A stretch of DNA of 64,000 nt, taken from the NCBI RefSeq assembly GCF_947495325.1, contig NZ_CANLYK010000001.1, positions 1 through 64,000 on the forward strand, given 5' to 3'. Below, in pieces: positions 1 to 8,670 of the stretch; position 1 is the stretch's first letter; each line of letters starts with the position of its first letter. A model generated the notes under the pieces. That model was given only the letters and a program-made list of their open reading frames with translations. It was not told the origin of the DNA and searched no databases. A program made the position numbers and the translations under genes. This DNA is from an uncultured Allomuricauda sp. (GTDB lineage Bacteria; Bacteroidota; Bacteroidia; Flavobacteriales; Flavobacteriaceae).

Positions 1-30
1 ATACCAAGTGGGAGAGTAGGTCGCCGCCTT
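1..30 (+). rRNA. rrf: 5S rRNA, 3' end only
   Basis: The first bases (ACCAAGTGGGAGAGTAGGTC, then GCCGCC) match the conserved 3' end of bacterial 5S rRNA. A strong intrinsic terminator follows immediately, as expected at the end of an rRNA operon. Only the last part of the gene is in the window. The exact 3' end is uncertain by a few bases. Confidence 0.75.
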
Positions 31-37
31 CCTTGAA

Positions 38-68
38 AGTCCCTTGCACTACGCAAGGGACTTTTTTT
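38..68 (+). terminator. intrinsic terminator of the rRNA operon
   Basis: A perfect 10-bp stem (AGTCCCTTGC at 38-47, GCAAGGGACT at 53-62) with loop ACTAC is followed by a run of seven T. It lies just after the 5S rRNA end and before the hemolysin III gene. Confidence 0.9.
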
Positions 69-97
69 GTTTTAAAAAGCATGATTAAACGATTGAA

Positions 98-733
98 ATG
101 TCTTTATCAGATTCTTATTTGAAGGAAGAAGAATGGAATGCGTATTCACATGGGTTGGGCATTGTACTTTCTATTTTAGGTATGATAATCTTATTTCAGA
201 AAGATACGGATAGCGAACAATTTCTTTTTGGAAGTATTTTGGTCTATAGCCTATCATTGGTTCTTCTTTTTACAGCTTCAACCTTATACCATGCACTGCA
301 AAATCCAAAACTTAAGACGAAGTTTCGTATAGTAGATCATATCAGTATTTATTATTTGATTGCTGGGACCTACACCCCTGTATGTTTGACCGTTCTTTTA
401 GATTCAAAGGGATGGTTGTTATTTTACCTTGTTTGGGGTATTGCTTTTTTTGGGACCGTTTTAAAATTGCTTTTTACGGGAAAGTTTGAAGTTTTTTCCT
501 TGATTCTTTATGGAGTTATGGGATGGTTGGTTGTTTTGGATTTTTCTTTTCTTTCAAAAAATATGTCTAGTGATGGCCTATTATTTCTTGCTTTGGGAGG
601 CGCTTTTTATACCATTGGGATTCTTTTTTATGCCTTAAAGAAGATACCATATAATCATTTGATTTGGCACTTTTTCGTATTAGGGGGTGCAATTTGCCAT
701 TGGTTTATGATTGAAAGAGGGGTATTCCTATAA
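98..733 (+). CDS. trhA: hemolysin III / TrhA family membrane protein (PAQR-like)
   Basis: A 211-residue protein with seven predicted membrane segments, the usual length for the bacterial hemolysin III family. The N-terminal signature E-x-N-x-x-S-H is at 11-18. Conserved S61-x3-H65, D80-H81 and the C-terminal H187-x3-H191 correspond to the metal-binding residues of PAQR receptors, so a buried zinc site is likely. The family name comes from early haemolysis assays; in most bacteria the role is membrane-lipid homeostasis, and I would not infer a toxin. ATG start at 98, directly downstream of the rRNA terminator. The next gene is convergent. Confidence 0.88.
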   Translation: MSLSDSYLKEEEWNAYSHGLGIVLSILGMIILFQKDTDSEQFLFGSILVYSLSLVLLFTASTLYHALQNPKLKTKFRIVDHISIYYLIAGTYTPVCLTVLLDSKGWLLFYLVWGIAFFGTVLKLLFTGKFEVFSLILYGVMGWLVVLDFSFLSKNMSSDGLLFLALGGAFYTIGILFYALKKIPYNHLIWHFFVLGGAICHWFMIERGVFL

Positions 734-769
734 GCATATATTGATATCTAAGTAAAAATCATAGAGACT

Positions 770-1459
770 TTACACTAAATATGCTATACCTATACCTAGC
801 ATGATTACAATTAGTTTACCCAGATTAAAGGAATGTCCCTGAGAGCTTTCAAATAGGATTACTGTTGAAATATGAAGGAATACACCAATGGCCAATGCGG
901 TCATTAAATAGCCATTGTTTTCCATCCAAGAGGATTGTGTTGCAATATAGCTTCCCAAAGGTGTCATAAAAGAGAAGGTTGTAATAAATAGAATTACCAA
1001 TCCGGTTTTCATCTTTGAATTGACCAAAAAAATACTTAGAATGATAGCAACAGGGATTTTATGGATGACAATTCCATATAAAATTGAATTGTTACCATCT
1101 ATTGGAACACCTTCAATCAGTGCATGTATGGCCAAACTCAGAAATAAAAGTATGGGGAATTTGTTTTCCTGAAGGTCAATGTGCATATGACCATGCTCGG
1201 CTCCCTTAGAAAAGAATTCCAAAAAAACCTGAAGCAATATTCCCGCTAAAATTAATAAGGCGATAGTCTTAGGGTTGTTGTTCTCATATACTTCGGGGAG
1301 TAATTCAAAAAAAGTCAATGCCAAAAGAAATGCACCACTAAAAGCCAGTAAAAGCGTTATATTCTTTTTGTTTTTAGGCTTTATGGTCCACACAAAGGCA
1401 AAACTTGCCCAAACAGCCAATATAGGTACTGCAAACATCATTAAAAAGGGAAAATTCAT
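770..1459 (-). CDS. ZIP family metal (zinc) transporter
   Basis: A 229-residue polytopic protein. It carries the ZIP hallmark His-x3-Glu in TM4 (H112-A-L-I-E116-G) and the HK-x-P pair in TM5 (H133-K134-I-P136), which build the binuclear metal site in the membrane. A short His-rich loop (H89, H91, H93) between TM3 and TM4 is typical of ZIP importers. Predicted inner-membrane uptake of Zn2+ or a related divalent ion. It is convergent with hemolysin III and divergent from the rRNA methyltransferase gene. Metal specificity cannot be read from the sequence. Confidence 0.85.
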   Translation of the reverse strand: MNFPFLMMFAVPILAVWASFAFVWTIKPKNKKNITLLLAFSGAFLLALTFFELLPEVYENNNPKTIALLILAGILLQVFLEFFSKGAEHGHMHIDLQENKFPILLFLSLAIHALIEGVPIDGNNSILYGIVIHKIPVAIILSIFLVNSKMKTGLVILFITTFSFMTPLGSYIATQSSWMENNGYLMTALAIGVFLHISTVILFESSQGHSFNLGKLIVIMLGIGIAYLV

Positions 1460-1514
1460 TAGCTAGGTTGAAGGGATAAAAATAGCCTATTTTTACCAAA
1501 AGAATTTTATTAAA

Positions 1515-2693
1515 ATGGCAGAGAATTTTAGGATGTTGGCCAAGACCTTTTATGGTTTTGAACCCATTTTAGCTAAAGAATTAAGAAACCTAGGAGCTGG
1601 CAATGTTGAGGAAGGTGTGCGAAATGTTTCTTTTGATGGGGATACTGGATTTTTATACAAGGCCAATCTTTGTCTGCGTACAGCCCTGAAAATAATGAAG
1701 CCCATTGAACGATTTAAGGTGTTCAGTGAAAAGGAATTATATGAAAAGGTATATGCCATTGATTGGCCAGATTATTTTGATTATGATAAAACTTTTGCAA
1801 TAGATACTACAATGAACTCTGAAGTGTTCAACAATTCAATGTATGTTTCCCAAAAAGCAAAGGATGCATTGGTTGATAAGTTTAGAGCGGTTAAAAGACA
1901 GCGACCCAATGTAAGTACGCAAAACCCCGATATCCGTATCAACATTCATCTATATAAGAACACGTGCACGATTTCTTTGGATAGCTCTGGAAACTCTTTA
2001 CACCAAAGAGGTTATCGCATTGCTACCAATATTGCCCCAATAAATGAGGTGCTAGCTGCGGGCTTATTACTTTTAAGTGGATGGGACGGACAATTGGATT
2101 TTCTAGATCCTATGTGCGGAAGTGGTACTTTTTTAATTGAAGCAGGAATGATTGCTTGCAATATACCGGCCAATATTAACAGGGAAGCTTATGCATTTAT
2201 GAATTGGAATGATTATGATGCCGAACTTCAAGAGAAAATTGTGGCGGCAAGTTTGAATAAGACTCGAGAATTCCACCATAAGATTATTGGATATGACAAA
2301 GCTCCCTCTGCAACAAGAAAGGCGCAAGAGAATGTGGACAATTCAAACCTTTCTGAATATATTACCATAGAGCGAAAAGATTTTTTTAGAACGGAAAAAC
2401 CGGTAGATTCAAAATTACATATGGTTTTTAATCCACCCTATGGGGAAAGACTGGAAATTGACTTTGAAGACTTTTATGGTAAAATTGGTGATACCTTAAA
2501 ACAACATTATCCGGGTACCAATGCATGGTTAATTACTTCAAATCTTGAGGCTTTAAAGTTTGTAGGCCTCCGACCTTCAAGAAAAATAAAAGCGTTTAAT
2601 GGAAGTTTAGAGTCAAGACTTGTTAAATATGAAATGTACGAAGGAAGTAAGAAAGGAAAGCATAAATCAGAAGTAAATGAAACCAAAACATAA
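1515..2693 (+). CDS. THUMP-domain 23S rRNA (guanine-N2) methyltransferase, RlmL-like
   Basis: A 392-residue protein: N-terminal ferredoxin-like/THUMP RNA-binding region (about 1-165) followed by a class I SAM methyltransferase (UPF0020). The SAM loop is seen at 197-210 (L-D-P-M-C-G-S-G-T-F-L-I-E-A) and the N-P-P-Y catalytic motif for exocyclic amino methylation at 306-309. It corresponds to the N-terminal half of E. coli RlmL/K and lacks the RlmK half, so it probably makes m2G in 23S rRNA. ATG at 1515. The downstream small membrane-protein gene overlaps its 3' end by 17 nt, implying co-transcription. Confidence 0.88.
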   Translation: MAENFRMLAKTFYGFEPILAKELRNLGAGNVEEGVRNVSFDGDTGFLYKANLCLRTALKIMKPIERFKVFSEKELYEKVYAIDWPDYFDYDKTFAIDTTMNSEVFNNSMYVSQKAKDALVDKFRAVKRQRPNVSTQNPDIRINIHLYKNTCTISLDSSGNSLHQRGYRIATNIAPINEVLAAGLLLLSGWDGQLDFLDPMCGSGTFLIEAGMIACNIPANINREAYAFMNWNDYDAELQEKIVAASLNKTREFHHKIIGYDKAPSATRKAQENVDNSNLSEYITIERKDFFRTEKPVDSKLHMVFNPPYGERLEIDFEDFYGKIGDTLKQHYPGTNAWLITSNLEALKFVGLRPSRKIKAFNGSLESRLVKYEMYEGSKKGKHKSEVNETKT

Positions 2694-2907
2694 AGCATTG
2701 TTGTTCAATTTTATAGCCTTTGTGGTATTGTTTTTAATAGCACGTTTGGCATTGGGATATTACCTACCCATCAATCCCATTTTTTTGGCAGTTACCTCAG
2801 CTATTATAGCCAACGTGTTGGCTCCCAAGTTTGGTGCTATTACAACTGATGATGGAGAGAAGGTTTTGATGAAATGGATTTTCATCAAAGGAATGCGAGA
2901 AATTTAA
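2677..2907 (+). CDS. small two-helix membrane protein, uncharacterised
   Basis: A 76-residue protein with two hydrophobic segments (about 8-28 and 32-50) separated by a short turn with P31, and a charged C-terminal tail. It overlaps the 3' end of the rRNA methyltransferase gene by 17 nt, which supports real translation and coupling. I do not recognise the family. The position and overlap are the main evidence. Confidence 0.6.
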   Translation: MKPKHKALLFNFIAFVVLFLIARLALGYYLPINPIFLAVTSAIIANVLAPKFGAITTDDGEKVLMKWIFIKGMREI

Positions 2908-2916
2908 TATGCTTTC

Positions 2917-3264
2917 TTATTTATCTGACCAAATTGCAAGTTCGTTTCCCGAAGGGTCAAGAAAATGAAACCTTCGTCCTCCAGGGAATGAAAAAATAGC
3001 CTTGGATATTGTTCCACCCTGCGCTTCAATCCTGTCTTTTATTGTGTCAAGATTTTCATGGTATAAGACTACAAGTACTCCATTAACAATTTCTTCTCCT
3101 GTTGTTTCAAACCCTCCTTCTATACCACTTTCTTCAAAAGCGATATAGGTAGGTCCATAATCCGTGAAGACCCATCCAAAGCATGCAGTATAAAATTGTT
3201 TTGTTTTCTCTAAGTCCTTAGCCTTGAACTCAACATAATTTATCAATGTATTCTTATTTTTCAT
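2917..3264 (-). CDS. VOC family protein (glyoxalase/bleomycin-resistance fold)
   Basis: A 115-residue single-domain protein with the VOC layout: an N-terminal VEFKAKDLEKTKQFY motif, the F-G-W strand, and the C-terminal F-L-D-P-S-G-N-E-L-A strand carrying the metal-ligand Glu. It probably works as a homodimer. Substrate is not deducible; members include glyoxalases, dioxygenases and antibiotic-binding proteins, and this subfamily is usually annotated only as VOC. Convergent with the small membrane-protein gene. Confidence 0.85.
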   Translation of the reverse strand: MKNKNTLINYVEFKAKDLEKTKQFYTACFGWVFTDYGPTYIAFEESGIEGGFETTGEEIVNGVLVVLYHENLDTIKDRIEAQGGTISKAIFSFPGGRRFHFLDPSGNELAIWSDK

Positions 3265-3427
3265 CCGAATAACTTTTTAAGTGGTATTATTTGCGCAAAC
3301 AATACATACTAAAACCCAATAGCGCAAGCGGAACTAGGAAAACAAAATATAGTACCATGTAAAGTCTTTACTAAGAATATTGGGTTTTTGCTAGGGTACC
3401 TTAAAGATAAAAGATGTTTACCGAATT

Positions 3428-4192
3428 TTACTCTGGTTCTGGCAATTTCTCTTTTTCCTTTTTGGATTTTTTGTAAAGCGGTATAAAGTAGGAGATGGTG
3501 TAGTTGTAGTTTACGCCAAAATTGCTATCGTCGGTTACTTTGTTAAAACCTGGAATCCATAAGTTGCGAAAAGCATCATCTTCTTTATTGGAAATCAAAA
3601 AGCCTAAACGGGCACTTATTCCCATATAAATATTGGCAAAAAGTTCCGCTTTTACACCAAATATAAATTCTAGCCAAGATGCACTAAGACTTTCAAACTT
3701 TTGACCTGGTTCCAATCCCGGAACAAAACCGTCTGGATTGTAGAAACGACTGGTATCAAATATAGAATAGTCATTCAGGGTTTGATTGAAACTAGCTATC
3801 GCATAACGGCCACCAATGGTAATGACATTGTTCATGCCAAACCAATTTTCATAGGTGTTCATGTCTACACCTATTTTTAGGTAACTTCCGGATACTGTAT
3901 GATTATAGAGTACACTATTGCCCAAGTCTTCTGATCGTGTTTTTTCTTCATTACCCAATTCGGCAGCTACATATAATTTATGTGTAAGTCTATAATCACC
4001 TACCAACTCTAAACCGGTATAGTCTTCATCTACAAATGAGAATATCAATCGGTTTAAGTCCACACCAACCCGTAAACCATATTCTTCTTTGTATTCCACC
4101 GTATCTTTTGGTTGAAGGTCTATAGGTTTATCTTGACCTATGACCAGCAAAGGAATTGCAATGAAAAAAAGGCTAATGAAATATTTTAACAT
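3428..4192 (-). CDS. DUF6048-like exported protein, probable outer-membrane beta-barrel
   Basis: A 254-residue exported protein. A start at the ATG at 4192 gives an immediate signal peptide (MLKYFISLFFIAIPLLVIGQ). An upstream TTG at 4213 would add seven residues and is less likely. The mature part has alternating beta-strands (YRLTHKLYVAAELG, WLEFIFGVKAELFANIYMGI) and ends with an aromatic-rich strand and a charged tail, as in small outer-membrane barrels. It follows the DUF6452-like lipoprotein gene with a 20-nt overlap and lies in the conserved flavobacterial block with rlmD. Function unknown. Family assignment is from recall of this neighbourhood. Confidence 0.7.
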   Translation of the reverse strand: MLKYFISLFFIAIPLLVIGQDKPIDLQPKDTVEYKEEYGLRVGVDLNRLIFSFVDEDYTGLELVGDYRLTHKLYVAAELGNEEKTRSEDLGNSVLYNHTVSGSYLKIGVDMNTYENWFGMNNVITIGGRYAIASFNQTLNDYSIFDTSRFYNPDGFVPGLEPGQKFESLSASWLEFIFGVKAELFANIYMGISARLGFLISNKEDDAFRNLWIPGFNKVTDDSNFGVNYNYTISYFIPLYKKSKKEKEKLPEPE

Positions 4193-4685
4193 GGATATTA
4201 TTGGAGTTTTCAATGGTTTCTTCTACTATGGTGATATCCTGAATCCAATTTTCTGTACTTTCTGGAAGTGTTACGGTCAAATCATCGAAATTGGCGACAA
4301 AGCCACAGGCCCTAGATATAAAGACTTCTAGAGTTTGGTAATTGATTGTCAATGTATCAATAGTACCAGTTTCCTCACCTGTCGTTTCATCATCGGCAGA
4401 ACCTGAAATGAAAGCAAAACTCGTACTGCCAGAATCTATTCGTAAGGGCATGCCAACAGAATCTAAAGAGCTGGAACGGTCTGTAAAAGTGTCAAGAACA
4501 GAATCCAAAACAACTTCCTTAATTCTTATGGTCGGGACATTTTTAAATTCAGTGGTATCCGAAGCATCATAAAAGCCAATGTAAAGCAGGGGAGTATCAC
4601 CGTCAACACAGATATCATCCTTTTCACAAGAAGAAATATGCACAAGTAAAAGGGTAATCAGTAAGATTGGAAGTATTTTCTTCAT
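4173..4685 (-). CDS. DUF6452-like lipoprotein
   Basis: A 170-residue lipoprotein: signal peptide, then lipobox ISSC with Cys20, followed by E-K-D-D, an acidic tag that fits Bacteroidota surface export. The rest is beta-rich (YIGFYDASD, PTIRIKEVVL) and I see no catalytic motif. It lies between rlmD and the DUF6048-like gene and overlaps the latter. These two probably form an outer-membrane pair. Function unknown. Confidence 0.75.
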   Translation of the reverse strand: MKKILPILLITLLLVHISSCEKDDICVDGDTPLLYIGFYDASDTTEFKNVPTIRIKEVVLDSVLDTFTDRSSSLDSVGMPLRIDSGSTSFAFISGSADDETTGEETGTIDTLTINYQTLEVFISRACGFVANFDDLTVTLPESTENWIQDITIVEETIENSNNIHVKIFH

Positions 4686-4714
4686 TCTAAATTAAAAACA
4701 GATTTCATCAATAA

Positions 4715-6127
4715 TTATACCCGTTTTTTCAAAAGTACAACATTTTCAACGTGATGGGTTTGGGGAAACATGTCAACAGGTTGCACCTTGACGATAGTAT
4801 ACTTTTCATTCAAAATAGCCAAATCCCTTGCCTGTGTGGCACTATTACAACTTACATAAACAATTTTAGGCGGAGCAGCGTGTAAAAGTTGTTCAACCAC
4901 TTGTTTATGCATGCCATCTCGTGGGGGATCCGTAATGACAATGTCAGGTTGTCCGTGCAGACCAACAAACTCTTTGTTGAATACATTTTTCATATCCCCT
5001 ACAAAGAAATCCACATTAGAGATATCGTTGTTGGCTGCATTTGTCTTTGCATCTTCAATGGCTTCAGGTACAGACTCTATACCTATTACTTTCTTTGCTT
5101 TTTTTGCGACAAACTGTGCTATGGTCCCCGTACCGGTGTATAGATCATAGACCAATTCATTTCCTGTAAGACCTGCAAAATCTCGCGTAATTTTGTACAA
5201 TTCAAAGGCTTGCTCTGAATTGGTCTGATAAAAGGACTTTGCATTTATCTTGAATCTAAGCCCCTCCATCTCTTCAAAAATATGATCACGCCCAGCAAAA
5301 CAGAGTACTTCTTGGTCGTAAATAGTATCGTTCTGCTTTTGGTTGATTACATATTGCAATGATGTTATTTCAGGAAACATTTGTTTTAGGTGATTCAATA
5401 GCAACTCACGTTGTTGAGGGTTATCCTCATAAAACTGAATGAGAAGCATTATTTCACCTATTGAGGTTGTTCTTAACATCATAGTTCGTAATAATCCTTC
5501 TTGTTTTCTTGGGTAAAAAAAAGGTAATTCGTTTTCGCTGGCAAATTTTTTAATTTCCAACCTAATCGCGTTTGAAGGATCTTCTTGAAGGTGACATTTT
5601 TTAATGTCCAGAATCTTGTCCCACATACCGGGAATATGAAACCCAAGGGCATTTCTGTCCTCAATTTGGTCTGTTGAATTGATTTCTTCCTGTGTTAGCC
5701 ATCGACTGCTCGAAAAAGAAAACTCCATTTTGTTCCTGTAGAAATATTGCTTTTTTGAACCTAGAATCGGTGTTAGTTCCGGTAAGTCAAGATTTCCAAT
5801 GCGTTTTAGGTTATTTTCAACCTCTTTTTGTTTAAAATAGAGTTGATGTTCATAGGCCATATGTTGCCATTTGCAACCACCACAAACTCCAAAGTGCTCG
5901 CATTCTGGAGCTGTTCTTTTATCAGAGTAGGTATGGAAAGTGGTAGCAACTCCTTCAAAAAATGCCTTCCTTTTTTTCGTTGTCAATACATCAACAATAT
6001 CACCTGGTACTGCGTTGGAAAGAAAAATAACCCTGCCATCTGGAGCTTTGCCAATAGATTTACCTTTAGCTCCTGCATCTATTACCTCAACATTTTCAAA
6101 CGTTTGTCGACTTCTTTTTTTACGCAT
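4715..6127 (-). CDS. rlmD: 23S rRNA (uracil-1939-C5)-methyltransferase
   Basis: A 470-residue TrmA/RlmD-family enzyme that makes m5U in 23S rRNA. The ATG at 6127 (MRKKRSRQTF) is preferred over the longer frame from 6163. A TRAM RNA-binding domain is at about 8-65. An iron-sulphur Cys cluster begins C76-x5-C82-x2-C85. The SAM methyltransferase domain has T-D-P-P-R-D-G near 399-405 and the catalytic Cys427 in Y-V-S-C-N-S, with F-P-x-T-x-H-V-E at the C-terminus providing the base. The usual SCNP reads SCNS here, a common variant. First gene of a run with the DUF6452-like and DUF6048-like genes. Confidence 0.93.
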   Translation of the reverse strand: MRKKRSRQTFENVEVIDAGAKGKSIGKAPDGRVIFLSNAVPGDIVDVLTTKKRKAFFEGVATTFHTYSDKRTAPECEHFGVCGGCKWQHMAYEHQLYFKQKEVENNLKRIGNLDLPELTPILGSKKQYFYRNKMEFSFSSSRWLTQEEINSTDQIEDRNALGFHIPGMWDKILDIKKCHLQEDPSNAIRLEIKKFASENELPFFYPRKQEGLLRTMMLRTTSIGEIMLLIQFYEDNPQQRELLLNHLKQMFPEITSLQYVINQKQNDTIYDQEVLCFAGRDHIFEEMEGLRFKINAKSFYQTNSEQAFELYKITRDFAGLTGNELVYDLYTGTGTIAQFVAKKAKKVIGIESVPEAIEDAKTNAANNDISNVDFFVGDMKNVFNKEFVGLHGQPDIVITDPPRDGMHKQVVEQLLHAAPPKIVYVSCNSATQARDLAILNEKYTIVKVQPVDMFPQTHHVENVVLLKKRV

Positions 6128-6246
6128 GGCGCAAAAGTAAGCATAGGTTTTCATAAAGAACAATTAACTTGAAGCATGAACCAGTTAAATTTTACTTTTT
6201 TTTTGAACTTTTCTGTTAGTTCTATGTCCTTGTATTAGATGATAGT

Positions 6247-6798
6247 ATGAAAACAACGGAATACGCATTTGACGGGCTACTGGTATTGGAATATCAATCT
6301 GGAAACAGAAAATCTTTATCCCTATTGGTAAAGAGGCATCATGTTAGGTTATGTAAGCATTCGTATAGATTTACGTATGATGCTGAAGTTTCAAAAGATA
6401 TTGTCCAAGATTCATGGAAGATTATTATTAGCAAGCTTTATACACTTAAAGACCCCAATAGTTTTAGTAGCTGGGCCACAAGAATAGTGACCAGAAAGTC
6501 CCTGGATTATTTAGGTAAGCTAAAAAGAAATAGCAAGCATATTGAAGGTATTCATAAAAATGCCACAATGAATGAAGCTGAGAATGATAGGGAGTCCGAG
6601 ATTAAAAAACTCCACTTGGCTATAAAAGAATTACCGGAAAATCAACAGATGGTATTAAGACTATTTTACTTGGAAGAGTATTCATTGAAAGAAATTGAAA
6701 GCATTTTGGAAATATCCGTTGGAACAGCTAAATCAAGATTGTTCCATGCTAGGGAAAAATTAAAAACAATATTAAAAGACAGGAATTATGAAAACTAA
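6247..6798 (+). CDS. ECF-type RNA polymerase sigma factor
   Basis: A 183-residue sigma-70 family protein. Region 2 (about 20-85) contains DIVQDSWKIIISKL, and S-S-W-A-T-R-I matches the -10 recognition helix. Region 4 (about 120-175) has the HTH with L-P-E-N-Q-Q-M-V-L-R and S-V-G-T-A-K-S-R-L-F-H-A-R. No region 1.1 or 3, so ECF type. The downstream membrane-protein gene overlaps by 11 nt, which suggests co-translation with a regulator. ATG at 6247; divergent from rlmD with about 120 bp between. Confidence 0.9.
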   Translation: MKTTEYAFDGLLVLEYQSGNRKSLSLLVKRHHVRLCKHSYRFTYDAEVSKDIVQDSWKIIISKLYTLKDPNSFSSWATRIVTRKSLDYLGKLKRNSKHIEGIHKNATMNEAENDRESEIKKLHLAIKELPENQQMVLRLFYLEEYSLKEIESILEISVGTAKSRLFHAREKLKTILKDRNYEN

Positions 6799-7174
6799 TA
6801 TGGAAGACATTGACAAATTAATTAAAGAGACTTTAACTGAGGAAGAAGCCAAGTTTTATGATGAATTGGATGAACAAAACCTTTTTCAAATGCTGGGTGG
6901 ATTGTTTAAAGGAAAAAATTCTTGGGTTGCGTTAATCATGAATGTTATGAACGCTTTGGTCTTTGGGTTACTTATTTATTGCATTATACAAACGTTTGAT
7001 GTTGAAAACACCAATGACTTAATTCTTTGGGTCGGAGGTGTTTTATTATGCTTTTTAACCATGAGCATGTTAAAAATTTATATGTGGATGCAAATTCATA
7101 GAAACGCATTAATGAGGGAATTAAAAAGGTTGGAATTGCAAATTTCATCGCTTTCAGGGAAAATGAACGAATAA
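6788..7174 (+). CDS. DUF6768-like membrane protein, probable sigma-factor partner
   Basis: A 128-residue protein with an acidic cytoplasmic N-terminus (D-K-L-I-K-E-T-L-T-E-E-E at about 8-19), two membrane helices (about 48-70 and 76-97) and a C-terminal amphipathic/coiled-coil tail (MRELKRLELQISSLSGK). It resembles DUF6768. It is translated from within the end of the ECF sigma gene, so an anti-sigma or membrane-sensing role is the simplest inference, but no known anti-sigma domain is visible. Confidence 0.7.
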   Translation: MKTNMEDIDKLIKETLTEEEAKFYDELDEQNLFQMLGGLFKGKNSWVALIMNVMNALVFGLLIYCIIQTFDVENTNDLILWVGGVLLCFLTMSMLKIYMWMQIHRNALMRELKRLELQISSLSGKMNE

Positions 7175-7316
7175 GTTTTTTTTTCTAAAAAAGCCTAATA
7201 TTTATTAACTTGCGCATCTCTTCAGGGATGATTTCTCTCCCACGCTGCTTTTTCGAAACTTCGAAAGAATAAAGGTATTGCAGGAATGGTTATTTTATAA
7301 TTTTAAACGCATTAAA

Positions 7317-8597
7317 ATGGCTGTTTTAGAACAATTAACATCGCAAAAAGCGATAGATTTAGAAAACAAGTACGGAGCTCACAATTACCATCCACTTCCT
7401 GTTGTATTGAGCAGGGGAGAAGGTGTTTTTGTTTGGGATGTGGAAGGAAAAAAGTACTATGACTTCCTTTCCGCGTACTCCGCAGTAAACCAAGGACATT
7501 GTCATCCAAAAATTGTTGGGGCAATGACAGAACAGGCAAACACCCTTACGCTGACCTCTAGGGCATTTTACAATGACATGCTGGGAAGATTTGAGGAATA
7601 TGCAACTTCAACTTTTAAGTTTGATAAGCTTTTGCCAATGAATACAGGTGCAGAAGCTGTTGAAACTGCTCTAAAGATTTGTAGAAGGTGGGCATATCAA
7701 AAAAAAGGAATCCCTGAAAATAAAGCACAAATTGTTGTTTGCGAAAATAATTTTCATGGGAGAACCACTACAATTATCTCATTTTCAAATGACCCTGTGG
7801 CAAGGAAAAATTATGGACCTTATACTGAAGGGTTTATTAAGATTGAGTATGACAATCTAATCGCATTGGAAGAAGCCTTAGAAACGAACTCAAACATTGC
7901 AGGGTTTCTGGTTGAACCCATTCAGGGTGAAGCAGGGGTTTATGTGCCTTCCGAAGGTTATCTAAAGGCTGCTAAAGAACTTTGTGAAAAGTATAATGTA
8001 CTTTTTATTGCTGACGAAGTACAGACTGGTATTGCGCGCACAGGAAGATTGTTGGCCACATGTGGAAACTGCTCTTGTAGCGATAAGCATTGCAGTGGAA
8101 CACCAGATGTAAAACCAGATGTTTTAATTTTAGGTAAAGCACTTTCCGGGGGAGCGTATCCTGTTTCGGCTGTCTTGGCCAATGACGATATTATGGAGGT
8201 GATAACTCCAGGTAGCCATGGTAGCACTTTTGGTGGTAACCCTATAGCTGCTGCAGTGGGAATTGCTGCTTTGGAAGTTGTAAAAGAAGAGGAGTTGGCT
8301 GAAAATGCTTTTGAATTGGGTGAGATCTTCAGAGAGGAACTTAAGACGTTTATAGCTACCTGCGATTTGGTGTTGGGCGTTCGTGGAAAAGGCTTGCTCA
8401 ATGCTATTTTAATTAATGATACAGAAGATAGTACCACAGCATGGGACATCTGTATGGCATTAAAAGAGAACGGCCTTTTGGCCAAACCGACGCACGGTAA
8501 TATCATCCGTTTTGCACCGCCTTTGGTAATGAATAGGGAACAATTGCTGGATTGTGTTTCCATCATTATAAAAACACTCCAAGAGTTTGAAAAATAA
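7317..8597 (+). CDS. rocD: ornithine--oxo-acid aminotransferase
   Basis: A 426-residue class III PLP aminotransferase that converts ornithine and 2-oxoglutarate to glutamate semialdehyde and glutamate. Evidence: substrate strand [12 protein letters not shown] near 47-58, the N-F-H-G-R motif, A-D-E-V-Q-T-G for the PLP pyridine, and the Schiff-base Lys in L-G-K-A-L-S-G-G. The ATG at 7317 is chosen because the ornithine aminotransferase N-terminus ([10 protein letters not shown]) starts there; a TTG at 7278 would add 13 unlikely residues. Unusual: a short Cys-rich insertion (C249, C252, C254, H258, C259) lies just before the PLP lysine. Confidence 0.92.
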   Translation: MAVLEQLTSQKAIDLENKYGAHNYHPLPVVLSRGEGVFVWDVEGKKYYDFLSAYSAVNQGHCHPKIVGAMTEQANTLTLTSRAFYNDMLGRFEEYATSTFKFDKLLPMNTGAEAVETALKICRRWAYQKKGIPENKAQIVVCENNFHGRTTTIISFSNDPVARKNYGPYTEGFIKIEYDNLIALEEALETNSNIAGFLVEPIQGEAGVYVPSEGYLKAAKELCEKYNVLFIADEVQTGIARTGRLLATCGNCSCSDKHCSGTPDVKPDVLILGKALSGGAYPVSAVLANDDIMEVITPGSHGSTFGGNPIAAAVGIAALEVVKEEELAENAFELGEIFREELKTFIATCDLVLGVRGKGLLNAILINDTEDSTTAWDICMALKENGLLAKPTHGNIIRFAPPLVMNREQLLDCVSIIIKTLQEFEK

Positions 8598-8607
8598 TAG
8601 GAAAAAT

Positions 8608-8640
8608 AAAAGGCTTGGTAAAACCAAGCCTTTTATTTTT
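8608..8640. terminator. bidirectional intrinsic terminator
   Basis: A perfect 12-bp stem (AAAAGGCTTGGT at 8608-8619, ACCAAGCCTTTT at 8623-8634) with loop AAA. T-rich flanks lie on both sides, so it can end rocD on the plus strand and the S66 peptidase on the minus strand. Confidence 0.92.
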
Positions 8641-8670
8641 CACCATTAGAATCTCCTATATGAATATGGT

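Noticed and set aside
98..733. Hemolysin III as part of the toxin system
   Set aside because: The family is a PAQR-like membrane protein of lipid homeostasis; it lies 15 kb away from the effector modules with ordinary context.
3287..3358. 23-codon minus-strand ORF for a very hydrophobic peptide (MVLYFVFLVPLALLGFSMYC...)
   Set aside because: Could be a tiny membrane protein, but there is no supporting promoter, overlap or family; such ORFs occur by chance in AT-rich DNA.
7958..8566. 202-codon antisense ORF within rocD
   Set aside because: Shadow frame of a well-supported gene; no start context and no domain.
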